Below, piece by piece: positions 1 to 7,946 of a stretch of DNA of 64,000 bases; position 1 is the stretch's first letter; every line of letters starts with the position of its first letter. Below the pieces are notes generated by a model, which saw nothing but the letters and a program-made list of their open reading frames with translations, made no database searches and was not told where the DNA came from. The DNA is from Labrys sedimenti (GTDB lineage: Bacteria; Pseudomonadota; Alphaproteobacteria; Rhizobiales; Labraceae). The stretch covers positions 1-64,000 of the forward strand of contig NZ_JAXOUF010000026.1 in NCBI RefSeq assembly GCF_034424805.1, read 5' to 3'. The position numbers were made by a program, and so were the translations under genes.

Positions 1-79
1 TATCCGCTTCCTCGTCTCCGACGGCTGGTGGATGACCGGACAGACCATCCTGGTGAATGGCGGCTACACCACCAAGTAA
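1..79 (+). CDS. SDR family oxidoreductase, C-terminal end (partial)
   Basis: The window opens inside this gene. Only the last 25 or so codons are present, in the frame starting at base 2 and ending at TAA 77-79. The tail reads WMTGQTILVNGGY, which is the typical C-terminal strand and dimer-interface segment of classical short-chain dehydrogenases/reductases. These are NAD(P)-dependent oxidoreductases with a Rossmann fold. The nucleotide-binding and catalytic parts lie outside the window, so the substrate cannot be inferred. It is followed after 67 bases by an aldehyde dehydrogenase on the same strand, so the two may act in sequence on an alcohol and an aldehyde. Confidence 0.8.
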   Translation, partial: IRFLVSDGWWMTGQTILVNGGYTTK

Positions 80-146
80 GTCGAATCCGGCGACGGGCCA
101 TGGCCCGTCGCCTTATTTGACATATCGGTCCAAGGTGGTGCGTGTC

Positions 147-1523
147 ATGAGCAATCGCTTCCAGTCGCTTTTCGACGCGCAGAAGGAGCATTTCTTCTCC
201 GACGCTACGAAGAGCTATGAATGGCGGATCGATCAGCTCGATCGCATGGAGCGCCTGCTGCTCGACAACAGGCAAGCCTTATGCGCCGCGCTGTATCAGG
301 ATTTCGGCAAGCCTCCCTTCGAGCAGCTCTTCGAGATCACCGTGCCCAGCGGGGTGATCAAATATTATCGCGAGAATCTCCGCCAATTGATGGCGCCGCA
401 GCCGGTCGCCATCCCAACGGGGCTGGAGGAAACCGGCAATAGGGGCGTCATCCACAAGGAGCCCTATGGCGTCACGCTGGTGATCGGCCCGTTCAATGCA
501 CCGATCCTGCTGCTGCTCGACCCGGCAATCGCCGCGCTGGCCGCCGGCAATCCGGTGATCCTGAAACCGGCCAATACGACTCCCGCAACGGCAGCGCTGT
601 TCCAGCAACTCGTACCGCAGTATTTTGCCCCCGAGAACGTCACCGTGGTAACCGGCGGGCGGGACGAAATAGGCGCGCTTCTCGAACTTCCCTTCGATTT
701 CATCTTCTTCACCGGTTCGTCGGCGGTGGGCAAGGTGGTGATGCGCGCGGCTGCCGAGCACCTGACACCCGTGCTTTTGGAACTGGGCGGGCAGAACCCC
801 ACGCTGGTCGATGAGACCGCCAATCTCGACATCGCCGCCGACAGGATCGCCTGGGGGCACAATGCGATCTCCGGCCAATGGTGCATCGCGCCGGGCTATG
901 TCTGCGTGCATGAGAGCGTTGCCGAGGCCTTCATTGCCAGGCTCAAGGCGTCGGTGACGAGGATGTATGGCGAGGACCCGAGCAAGAGCCCGGATTTCGC
1001 CAGGATGATCAGTTCGCACGATGCCGAACGCGTGGCCTCCTACATCCTTCCCGACAAGCTCGTGCATGGCGGGCGATTCGACATCGAGGCCCGTTATGTC
1101 GAGCCGACGATCCTCTACCCCTCCACCTGGGACGATCCGGCACTGCAGCAGGAGATCTTCGGGCCGGTGCTTCCCGTCATGCCCTATCGCGACCTCAAGG
1201 CGGTCGTCGATGTCATCAAGCGCAAGCCAAAGCCCCTTGCGGCCTATGTGTTCAGCAAGAATCAGCAGGCGATCGACTATGTCCTGGGTTCCCTGTCCTT
1301 CGGAGGCGGGTGCATCAACCAGACCAATCTCCATTGCTGGATCGACAGCCTCCCCTTCGGCGGCGTCGGCAACAGCGGCACGGGCAAATATTACGGCAAG
1401 GCCGGGTTCGATGCCCTCAGCAATACCAAGGCCCTGCTGATCGGCAATCCGGATGTACTTCTCGACGTCTTCCCGCCCTATGCGGGCAAGGATATCGAAG
1501 GGAATCTGAGCGTGTTTTCGTGA
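147..1523 (+). CDS. Aldehyde dehydrogenase, class 3 type
   Basis: NAD(P)-dependent aldehyde dehydrogenase of 458 residues, which is ALDH3/coniferyl-aldehyde-dehydrogenase size and lacks the longer N-terminus of classical ALDHs. The start is placed at ATG 147 because the open frame from 57 would begin inside the upstream SDR stop region. Visible landmarks are the cofactor-loop motif FFTGSSAVGK, the general-base glutamate in LELGGQNP (about E212), and the catalytic cysteine in GQWCIAP (about C246). The C-terminal GNSGTGKYYGKAGF segment is typical of class 3 enzymes. The next gene begins 8 bases after the stop, or overlaps it if GTG 1520 is used, so the pair is probably cotranscribed. The substrate is unknown. 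Confidence 0.88.
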   Translation: MSNRFQSLFDAQKEHFFSDATKSYEWRIDQLDRMERLLLDNRQALCAALYQDFGKPPFEQLFEITVPSGVIKYYRENLRQLMAPQPVAIPTGLEETGNRGVIHKEPYGVTLVIGPFNAPILLLLDPAIAALAAGNPVILKPANTTPATAALFQQLVPQYFAPENVTVVTGGRDEIGALLELPFDFIFFTGSSAVGKVVMRAAAEHLTPVLLELGGQNPTLVDETANLDIAADRIAWGHNAISGQWCIAPGYVCVHESVAEAFIARLKASVTRMYGEDPSKSPDFARMISSHDAERVASYILPDKLVHGGRFDIEARYVEPTILYPSTWDDPALQQEIFGPVLPVMPYRDLKAVVDVIKRKPKPLAAYVFSKNQQAIDYVLGSLSFGGGCINQTNLHCWIDSLPFGGVGNSGTGKYYGKAGFDALSNTKALLIGNPDVLLDVFPPYAGKDIEGNLSVFS

Positions 1524-1531
1524 CGGTGCCC

Positions 1532-2731
1532 ATGAGCTCTTCAGCCGGTGAAAAACCACATCCCCTGCTGCGCCAACGCGACGGCCAGCATGCGCGCGTG
1601 ACGGCGGTGGAACTGTTTTTCGACCTCGTCTATGCCTTCGCTGCGACCCAGCTCAGCCACAAGCTGCTGGGACATCTCAATGCGCAGGGCGTCGCCGAAA
1701 CCCTGGTCTTGTGGTTCGCCGTCTGGCTTGGGTGGCAATATACCTGCTGGGTGACGAACTGGTTCGACCCGGAGAGGCCAGCCATCCGCTCGCTGGTCTT
1801 CGCCGTGACCTTGCTCGGCCTCGTCATGGCCGCCGCCCTTCCCGAGGCCTTCGGTGAACGCGCATCCCTGTTCGCCGCTGCTTATGTGGCGATCCAGGTC
1901 GGCCGCACCGCCTATATCGTCTCGCGGCTGCCGGCGGATCATCCCCTGGCACCCAATTATTGGCGCATGCTGGGCTGGTTGGCGATCGCGGCCGTCTTCT
2001 GGCTCGCCGGAGCCTTCGTCTTCCCGCAATGGCGCATGACGCTGTGGCTCGTCGCGATCGCCTGCGAATATCTTTCGCCGATGTTCGGTTTCCCGCTGCC
2101 CGGCCTGGGGCGCTCCTCCACGCAAGACTGGACCATCGAAGGCGGCCATCTGGCGGAGCGCTGCCAGGCCTTCGTCATCGTCGCGCTCGGCGAAGCATTG
2201 GTCTCGACCGGGGCTACCCTGTCCGAGGCCCAGGACTGGGACGGGACCGTGCTGCTGGCCCTGCTCGCCGCCTTTCTCACCACCGTCGCGATGTGGTGGC
2301 TGTATTTCGGCACCTCGAGCGAAGATGCCACCCGCACCATCGAGCGATCGGACGATCCCGGCCGGATCGGTGCCCATTTCCACTATGTCCACGCTATCCT
2401 GATCGCGGGAATCATAGTCGGAGCAGTCGGCAATGATCTGATGCTCGCCCATCCCCTCGGCGCACCGCCCTGGGCCCACGCGGTGGCCCTGATCGCTGGA
2501 CCGGTCATCTATCTCGTCGGCAGCGCGATCTACAAGAAGGTGGTCTATCGCCGCATTCCCCACTCGCATCTGATCGGAGCCGTTCTGCTGCTGGTCGTAA
2601 TCGGCCTCGCACCGGTGGCGGACTTGCTGTCGATGGGCTGGATGGCCTGTGTCACCCTGCTGGCACTCGGATCGTGGGAAGGTCGATCAATGATCAAGCG
2701 ACGCAATCAGAGCCGTGGCGAGGCAGCATAG
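1532..2731 (+). CDS. Low temperature requirement protein A (LtrA) family membrane protein
   Basis: Integral membrane protein of 399 residues. The N-terminal motif RVTAVELFFDLVYAFAATQLSH is the hallmark of the LtrA family, and many hydrophobic helices follow to the end. The acidic/tyrosine motif between helices, HFHYVHAILIAGIIV, is also family-like. Named for listerial growth at low temperature, the family has no firmly established biochemical role. The frame is open further upstream inside the aldehyde dehydrogenase, but the family N-terminus fits ATG 1532. A GTG at 1520 overlapping the upstream TGA is an alternative. It probably forms a two- or three-gene unit with the dehydrogenases. Confidence 0.85.
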   Translation: MSSSAGEKPHPLLRQRDGQHARVTAVELFFDLVYAFAATQLSHKLLGHLNAQGVAETLVLWFAVWLGWQYTCWVTNWFDPERPAIRSLVFAVTLLGLVMAAALPEAFGERASLFAAAYVAIQVGRTAYIVSRLPADHPLAPNYWRMLGWLAIAAVFWLAGAFVFPQWRMTLWLVAIACEYLSPMFGFPLPGLGRSSTQDWTIEGGHLAERCQAFVIVALGEALVSTGATLSEAQDWDGTVLLALLAAFLTTVAMWWLYFGTSSEDATRTIERSDDPGRIGAHFHYVHAILIAGIIVGAVGNDLMLAHPLGAPPWAHAVALIAGPVIYLVGSAIYKKVVYRRIPHSHLIGAVLLLVVIGLAPVADLLSMGWMACVTLLALGSWEGRSMIKRRNQSRGEAA

Positions 2732-3025
2732 AAAATGCCGAACGAGAGTTTTCGAGCTTTGCGTTTCCAATATAGATGCTGGATCAATAGAACGTCAATT
2801 CGATATACGTTAAAACTATTGAGATTAAAACACATCAATACAATCTAACATAGCGTAAATCTACAATACCACTCCATGTCTCGATGGGCACCAGAACGCA
2901 GGCGTGTATCGAGGAGGACAGGGTTGTCGCACCGCGAAAGTGCACGAAAACCGCGATCATGCGGAAGATTGTCGTTGTGGTGGATGCGCTTCTGCAGGTG
3001 TGGATGCCGGGGGCTCTTGGAGCGT

Positions 3026-3063
3026 TCTTTGCGATTTAGTGGAATCGTCAAGAATCGCAAAGA
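3026..3063. repeat. Inverted repeat, TCTTTGCGATT / AATCGCAAAGA
   Basis: Perfect 11-bp arms at 3026-3036 and 3053-3063 enclose a 16-base loop. The right arm and its flank (AATCGCAAAGACA) recur in the hairpin after the DapA-family gene at 47977-48010, suggesting a dispersed palindromic family. Confidence 0.6.
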
Positions 3064-3094
3064 CACGTTGAATCAAAGAGTTAGATCGGACATG

Positions 3095-3138
3095 GGTTTC
3101 CGTCTAAACGAGCTTTGCTCGAGGCCATGACGGAAACC
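3095..3138. repeat. Inverted repeat, GGTTTCCGTC / GACGGAAACC
   Basis: Perfect 10-bp arms at 3095-3104 and 3129-3138, with an inner CGAGC-TTT-GCTCG stem-loop. No T-run follows, so it is not an obvious intrinsic terminator. Confidence 0.55.
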
Positions 3139-3410
3139 GTATCGCTTTGCCGCCGGTGTCCGGATGACACCCGCAACGGGCCCGACTCGCGCCTCCTATC
3201 CATCAAGAGGAGATACACAGCAGGAAAGCGTACCACTATCGGATATGGATATTAATACTTTATATTGATCTATTTATATTGATCCATGTGCAAAAACGCA
3301 CACCGAGAAACGGCATCCTTCAATATTATTCCAGATCAGGGAGTGGCTCATTCCCTAGCAGAGGATCGATAGAATTCCTCCCACGTCGGAAGAGTCAAGG
3401 AGATGCCCAA

Positions 3411-4226
3411 ATGTCATCGACAGTGAATTACAAGCGCTTGCTTAAATATTCCTCAATCTTGTTGCCAATTTGCTTCGTGCACTCTGTCGATGCCTCGGCG
3501 CGCCCTTTGCAAGGGAACGCCTGCCATCAAGAATTGCGCCAGGTTCAGACCAAGAAATTAAAGCATTATCATTGTCCGGCAGTGCCGAAACGCACAACGA
3601 CTGATTCACGTCAACTGCTGTGGTACGACCTTCTTGCATCCAGTTCTAACGAAACTGGCGGCACGGGTGGGTCGCAGGGCGGCGGCGGCAGCCATAGTGG
3701 TGGCACGGGTGGCGGTACGAGCACGGACGGCGGCACTGGTACAGGTGGCGGCACCGGCGGTGGCACTGGCACGGGTGGTGGTACCGACACGGGTGGAGGC
3801 ACCGGTACGGGCGGTGGCACTGATACGGGTGGTGGCACTGGTACGGGCAGTGGTACCGGCACGGGTGGTGGCACCGGTACGGGTGGTGGCACCGGCACGG
3901 GTGGCGGCACCGGTACGGGCAGTGGTACCGGCACGGGTGGTGGCACTGGTACGGGTGGTGGCACCGGTGCGGGCGGTGGCACTGGCGCGGGTGGTGGCAC
4001 CGGTACGGGCGGCGGCACTGGCACGGGTGGTGGCACCGGTACGGGTGGCGGCACTGGCACGGGTGGTGCTCACTCGGGTGGCGGCCCTGGCAATGGCAAC
4101 GGCAATCAGCCAAATTCCGGAAATGGCGGCGGCAATACCAATGGCTCTGGTCCCGGCTCCGGCAATGGTGGCCAGAATAACGGCAACGGCAAGGGCAGTG
4201 GCGGCACCGGCCGGGGCGGAAAATAG
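3411..4226 (+). CDS. Predicted secreted Gly/Thr-rich hexapeptide-repeat protein
   Basis: Start ATG 3411 has a strong ribosome-binding site (AAGGAG at about 3397-3402). The frame extends upstream to 3279 but without a comparable site. The 271-residue product begins with a Lys/Arg-containing N-region and hydrophobic core (KRLLKYSSILLPICFVHSVDASA), a likely signal peptide. A roughly 60-residue segment with two cysteines follows, then 19 tandem GTGTGG-like units (18 of six residues, one of four), then an Asn/Gly/Ser-rich tail ending GGTGRGGK. No catalytic domain or anchoring motif is visible. A flexible surface or matrix protein is an inference from composition only. I do not recognise a named family. 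Confidence 0.6.
   Translation: MSSTVNYKRLLKYSSILLPICFVHSVDASARPLQGNACHQELRQVQTKKLKHYHCPAVPKRTTTDSRQLLWYDLLASSSNETGGTGGSQGGGGSHSGGTGGGTSTDGGTGTGGGTGGGTGTGGGTDTGGGTGTGGGTDTGGGTGTGSGTGTGGGTGTGGGTGTGGGTGTGSGTGTGGGTGTGGGTGAGGGTGAGGGTGTGGGTGTGGGTGTGGGTGTGGAHSGGGPGNGNGNQPNSGNGGGNTNGSGPGSGNGGQNNGNGKGSGGTGRGGK
3732..4067 (+). repeat. 18-bp tandem repeat (minisatellite) inside a coding sequence
   Basis: 336 bp of near-identical 18-bp units (type GGC-ACY-GGY-ACG-GGY-GGY) coding for GTGTGG, with variants GTDTGG, GTGTGS, GTGAGG and one 12-bp unit. Differences are mostly at third positions. Units are multiples of three, so copy-number change keeps the frame. The lack of stops in other frames creates long false frames on both strands. 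Confidence 0.9.
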
Positions 4227-4741
4227 CGTCACCTCCTAGCGCGGTGGACGCCCCTAATGTTCTAACCGGCCAGAATTGCCGAGGCCAATGAGGGGTTCCC
4301 CTGGGGGCATCAATCATTGACTTCGGCGATAGCTGCCAAACTGTCTTCGGCTACTTCTCGGCCGCAAAAACTCGGAGGATAAGAACGAGTTGACGGGGCT
4401 GGGAACGCCGCAGGATGCCCCCAAGGGATACCATCATCCTCAACGAATATCGGCGCGACTGAATGATCAACGCCCCTCGACTCCAAGATCATCCACTCCG
4501 TTTCGAGGCTAGGGCGGCGCGCCAAAAAGAAATGGGCCTCTTGTTGGGCCAATGCCGCGAACAAATGCGCTGTTTCGGGTGATTGGCGCAGCCTGTTCAC
4601 AAATCGTAACGACGAGTTTACCGGTCAACCGAGGCTTAGCTTTACCGCCAACTCTCCCTTGAGCGACACGAATTACTGCATCGACATTCACTTAATGAAT
4701 CGGCATACCGTTCCAAAGATCGAGCGCTGGGAGGGAGCGAA
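4227..4741. other. Intergenic region with weak minus-strand coding remnants
   Basis: About 515 bases. Two short minus-strand frames (4509-4691 and 4310-4600) abut in different frames and could be the halves of one decayed gene. Neither part matches a family I recognise, so they are not called as genes. A purine-rich GGGAGGGAGCGA just before 4742 serves as the ribosome-binding site of the next gene. Confidence 0.4.
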
Positions 4742-5335
4742 ATGTCTGTTGGAGCCTGGGGAACTGCTGTGCGATTCGAAAGATCGAAAGGCAATGTCCA
4801 GACTGTCTCCTCGACTGAGGAAGCGGCGGCACTTCTTTTGAGAGATTGGCCGCTGTTGCACGGCAAGAAGCTCTTTTGGGCTCGAGGAATTTGTCTTGAT
4901 GCATTCGTTGGCCTCAAACCTCATGAGGAAGCACGGGCGGCCTTCATCGTCGCGTGTGAGGAAGCAGGTATTCACGTAGGGCCTGGAGACATGACAATGG
5001 CTCCAGGCGGCAAAACGATCTTTCACACCTTTGACGCGCCTGTGCACAAGGAACATACTTTGGTGTTGCATCGGGGCCACCCGACGGCGGCCCTTCGGCA
5101 AACCGCTTGCATCCGCGATCAGAACAAAGCCAATCCGTGCGATCGTCGACTGCGAGCAAGGTTGCCTGCTGGCGATCCAGGCCTCGAGGCGGGTGAGTTG
5201 AAAGTCACGAAGTTCAGGTTATCGGGATGCGGCGCCAGCGGCTTCGATAGGCAGCGAGAAGCAGAATGTCGACCCGGTAGCATCACTCGCCGCCAGTATC
5301 AGATCCCCACCGTTCTGCTGGGCGATCTCTCGTGA
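4742..5335 (+). CDS. DUF982 domain protein with long C-terminal tail
   Basis: Residues 1-80 fit DUF982, a small domain found mainly in rhizobia: the pattern STEEAAALLLRDWP, then CLDAFVGLKPHEEARAAFIVACEEAGI. The function of the family is unknown. Typical members are about 90-100 residues, but this frame runs to 197. The extra half (from about GPGDMTMAPGGK) is not DUF982-like, and its last 117 bases overlap the 3' end of the convergent histidine kinase. The tail may therefore be read-through after loss of an original stop rather than a real domain. The start is well supported by GGGAGGGAGCGA upstream of ATG 4742. Confidence 0.6.
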   Translation: MSVGAWGTAVRFERSKGNVQTVSSTEEAAALLLRDWPLLHGKKLFWARGICLDAFVGLKPHEEARAAFIVACEEAGIHVGPGDMTMAPGGKTIFHTFDAPVHKEHTLVLHRGHPTAALRQTACIRDQNKANPCDRRLRARLPAGDPGLEAGELKVTKFRLSGCGASGFDRQREAECRPGSITRRQYQIPTVLLGDLS

Positions 5336-7063
5336 AATGTAAAGGCCTAGACCAGAGCCAGCCACGCTTTTGCTACGACCACGATAATATTTCATGAAAA
5401 TGAAGTCACGGTCGCCCGGCTCTATGCCAACCCCTTGATCGATTACATTTATGGACGCTATGCCTTGAGCGATCGACAGCTGAACCGTAACCGGATTCGA
5501 TACAGCTGAGTATTTCAGCGCGTTCTGAACCAGATTTTGCACGACAACTTCCAACAGAACACGGTCACCCCTTACCATTGCCGCGTCGCCGTGAATGAAG
5601 TCGACGCGCCTCGTGGCATTGTCGTCCAGACCCGCTCTGACGGTGAGCAATATTTCGTTCAGGTCGAACACCTCTGCCTTGACAAACGGTGCCTGCCTGG
5701 CGTTCAGCCGATCGCCAGCGAGGACGTTTTCAATCAGCATGGACATTCTTTTGACGGTGCGGCCAATCGTGTCGATGCGAAGCCTGATATTGTCGGCTCC
5801 CTCCCCCACAGACGCCATCAGATTGTCAGCGGCGATTGCGATTACGGCCAGCGGGCTTCGGAACTCGTGTGACAGCATGGCCACAAAGTCCTGTTGCTGC
5901 ACCAAAGCATCGTTGACGGAGTCGAGCGACTGCCTCAGCTTCGCTTCAAGCAGATGACGCCGCTCCATCTCCGCATTCAGCGATGCGTTGCTTTCCGCGA
6001 GCGCCGCAGTCCTCTCGCGTACCTTGATCGTCAGTTCGCGTTCGGCTGCCCGGGACCTCGCAATATCGCGATCCTGTTCGGCTCGCAGGCGGCGCTCGGC
6101 AAGCTGTGTGGCAACACGATCGGAGAGCAGGAGTAAAACCAGGCCGAACGCTGCCACCAGCGCCGCCGTCCAAAAATGCTGCGTGCGCATGGGTGCCAAT
6201 TGCTCCAGCGAAGCCAGCGTGAACAGCTGGTACTGTGTACCAGCCAGCGGCTGATGCCGGAGCAGATAAGACTTGCCGTCGATAAGCCATTGATCGGGAT
6301 GCGCCGAGCCGGCCAACGGTCGCACATCCATGGTTTGGCCCGCCTCTTCGCCGTCGTCGGGCGGCAGTACCGTACCTGGCGGGAGGAGTGCCGCCACATT
6401 GCGAAGCATGAAGGGCGCGGATGAAGTGGTGATTACTCGCCCCTGACGGTTCACGATCAGCGCAACGTGCCGACCTGTCAGGTAGGATGCTACGTCGGGC
6501 GCGTCGAACTTCACGGTGACCGAGCCCTGCGGTACGTCGTTCGAGTCATCGATGCGACTAGCCACGAAATAGGATGGGGTCTTGTTCAGGCGGGCGATGC
6601 CGAACGAAGAACCCGTACCTTTACGCAACGCCTCGACAAGATAGGAGCGTCCCGAGTAGATCATGCCGACAATGCTGTCAGGTTCCGCCCAGTTGCTTGC
6701 CGTTACCGTGTCGTCCGACATGTTGTTCATGTAAATGCGGGCGTAGCGCAGATCGCTGGCCAGCGCGTTCATGAAATCACCGACTTTGCGCACCAAGGGA
6801 TCGTGCGTGAATTGGCTGGCACGCTGCGGACGCGTCAGGGCAGCAGCGCCGGGCGAATCCGTGCGATAGCGGACGGCGAGCTGGATCACGTCGGCTTGGC
6901 CTGCCACCATATTGGCCACGCTGACCATCTCGGTGAACAATCGGTCCATGACGCGCGCGGTGGTGTTCGTCTCATATTGAGCGCTGGACGCCAAGCTCTC
7001 CAGATGCTCCGTTATAAGCCGTTGTGACATCCACCAACCAAAGGTGCCCACCAACGCAACCAC
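5219..7063 (-). CDS. Sensor histidine kinase with periplasmic sensing domain
   Basis: Membrane histidine kinase that autophosphorylates on histidine and passes phosphate to a response regulator. The open frame (614 residues from GTG 7063) has the second half of a first membrane helix, a roughly 250-residue extracytoplasmic sensing region of Cache type, a second helix (FWTAALVAAFGLVLLLL), a coiled coil, a HisKA box AMLSHEFRSPLA with the phosphorylated His near residue 398, an N-box NLVQNALKYS, and a G2 box GSGLGLYIS. The layout resembles DctB-type kinases. No response regulator lies next to it. The N-terminus is damaged: the cytoplasmic start and first half of helix 1 are in another frame (see 7061-7149). 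Confidence 0.85.
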   Translation of the reverse strand: MVALVGTFGWWMSQRLITEHLESLASSAQYETNTTARVMDRLFTEMVSVANMVAGQADVIQLAVRYRTDSPGAAALTRPQRASQFTHDPLVRKVGDFMNALASDLRYARIYMNNMSDDTVTASNWAEPDSIVGMIYSGRSYLVEALRKGTGSSFGIARLNKTPSYFVASRIDDSNDVPQGSVTVKFDAPDVASYLTGRHVALIVNRQGRVITTSSAPFMLRNVAALLPPGTVLPPDDGEEAGQTMDVRPLAGSAHPDQWLIDGKSYLLRHQPLAGTQYQLFTLASLEQLAPMRTQHFWTAALVAAFGLVLLLLSDRVATQLAERRLRAEQDRDIARSRAAERELTIKVRERTAALAESNASLNAEMERRHLLEAKLRQSLDSVNDALVQQQDFVAMLSHEFRSPLAVIAIAADNLMASVGEGADNIRLRIDTIGRTVKRMSMLIENVLAGDRLNARQAPFVKAEVFDLNEILLTVRAGLDDNATRRVDFIHGDAAMVRGDRVLLEVVVQNLVQNALKYSAVSNPVTVQLSIAQGIASINVIDQGVGIEPGDRDFIFMKYYRGRSKSVAGSGLGLYISREIAQQNGGDLILAASDATGSTFCFSLPIEAAGAASR

Positions 7064-7149
7064 GCCACCGCCAAACCTAGCATCACCTTGCGCACGATCG
7101 GCACTATCGGCCGCTCGTGCAGGCTTTGCTGCTGTAACACGTCGCCCAC
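7061..7149 (-). other. Displaced N-terminus of the histidine kinase (frameshift)
   Basis: From GTG 7149, preceded by GGAG at good spacing, the minus strand reads HERPIVPIVRKVMLGLAVA, a typical cytoplasmic lead and start of a membrane helix. At about 7062-7075, a G/C-rich run (GGCGGTGGCGTGG), the continuation VVALVGTFGWWMSQRL lies in the other frame. Joining them gives a normal first transmembrane segment. Either one base was gained or lost, making the kinase a recent pseudogene, or there is a sequencing error. Confidence 0.6.
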
Positions 7150-7236
7150 ATTGTCTCCGCTAGAAAGAGAATTTTCCAAGATAATTTCATTTATCTCAAT
7201 TTTTATTATGCACTTGCTTTCAAGAACCTCGATCAA

Positions 7237-7946
7237 AGAGACCCATGACTTCAGATAAACAAACCTAGCCCACCGCCGTGAACCTTCCTTGTCAACGAAT
7301 CTGAAATTCCCGCATCATGATACCGTTTATCATGCGATTCTTGGAATAGATTCACTCTTTCTGGTTAGAGTGATCGCACCTCCATCTATCCTACGCTCTG
7401 CTGCATCCGGATGCTTTGAAGAACCCGAATCAAGTATCGTGTAACGGTTCTCCAAGATTGCGTAGAGGCCCGCTTTCTCCGGATTAGTGCCTGCCTTCAC
7501 GACCGGCTTCGACTTCAAGAATTGCTCGAACGGATAGGACTTAAAACGGATAAAGCCCGTCTGCGGTCAAACCGTACCCTTCTCGATAGTTGCCATGTCC
7601 ACATCGGCTTCGCCACCAGCGACGAAAAGGCCGCGAAGCAAGCCCACTGCCGGTATTATGTTAACTTTCCGCGTATCGCCGGAAAGCGGTTTGTGCCATC
7701 TGGCGTACCAAGCGACGATACCGGCGACACCGTTCCAATCTGGCGCCCCAGCCAGGCGGTGGAGATGGGTGGCAAGACGGCCTGCCGGTCTCCCCCCATC
7801 AGCCGGTTCTGCATCAATCAGATGCAGGATCGGGGCGAGCTGGTTCTCGGCGTGAGCGCGATCGACGACCGGGCCATCGCCAGGGGCGTGGAGGTGCTGG
7901 CCCAAGTTCAGGAGAGACAGCCGATGTAAGGCGAGCGGCGGGGCTG
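7237..7946. other. Intergenic region with decayed coding remnants
   Basis: About 700 bases between two minus-strand genes. Bases 7237-7380 are AT-rich and may hold the kinase promoter. A minus-strand frame at 7330-7518 has protein-like composition but no family I recognise. The end of a plus-strand frame resembles a MocR-type tail and is listed separately. Nothing else is supportable. Confidence 0.4.
7825..7929 (+). pseudogene. Fragment: C-terminal end of a MocR/GntR-aminotransferase-like protein
   Basis: The last 34 codons of the plus-strand frame ending at 7929 read GELVLGVSAIDDRAIARGVEVLAQV, which resembles the final helix region (GLVLGF...I..GV..LA) of PLP-dependent MocR regulators or class I/II aminotransferases. 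The upstream part of the frame does not match, so only a 3' remnant seems to survive. The match is short and uncertain. Confidence 0.35.

Larger units (their letters stand above)
2732..3410. other. Intergenic region, AT-rich with nested inverted repeats
   Basis: About 680 bases with no credible protein gene. Bases 2745-2860 and 3230-3300 are AT-rich compared with the flanks. Between them lie two inverted repeats and a short CGAGC-TTT-GCTCG hairpin (about 3109-3121). Small open frames here have no recognisable protein features. The AT-rich stretch before 3411 probably carries the promoter of the repeat protein. Confidence 0.6.

Noticed and set aside
2876..3130. 84-codon plus-strand frame in the first intergenic region
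   Set aside because: It reads through both inverted repeats, has no family features, and has no ribosome-binding site.
3732..4067. Possible CRISPR array
   Set aside because: Units are contiguous 18-bp direct repeats without spacers and are translated in frame.
3606..4232. Long minus-strand frames over the repeat, including one encoding Pro-Val repeats
   Set aside because: They arise because the 18-bp repeat has no stop in any frame. The plus-strand frame has a ribosome-binding site and signal peptide; the others have neither.
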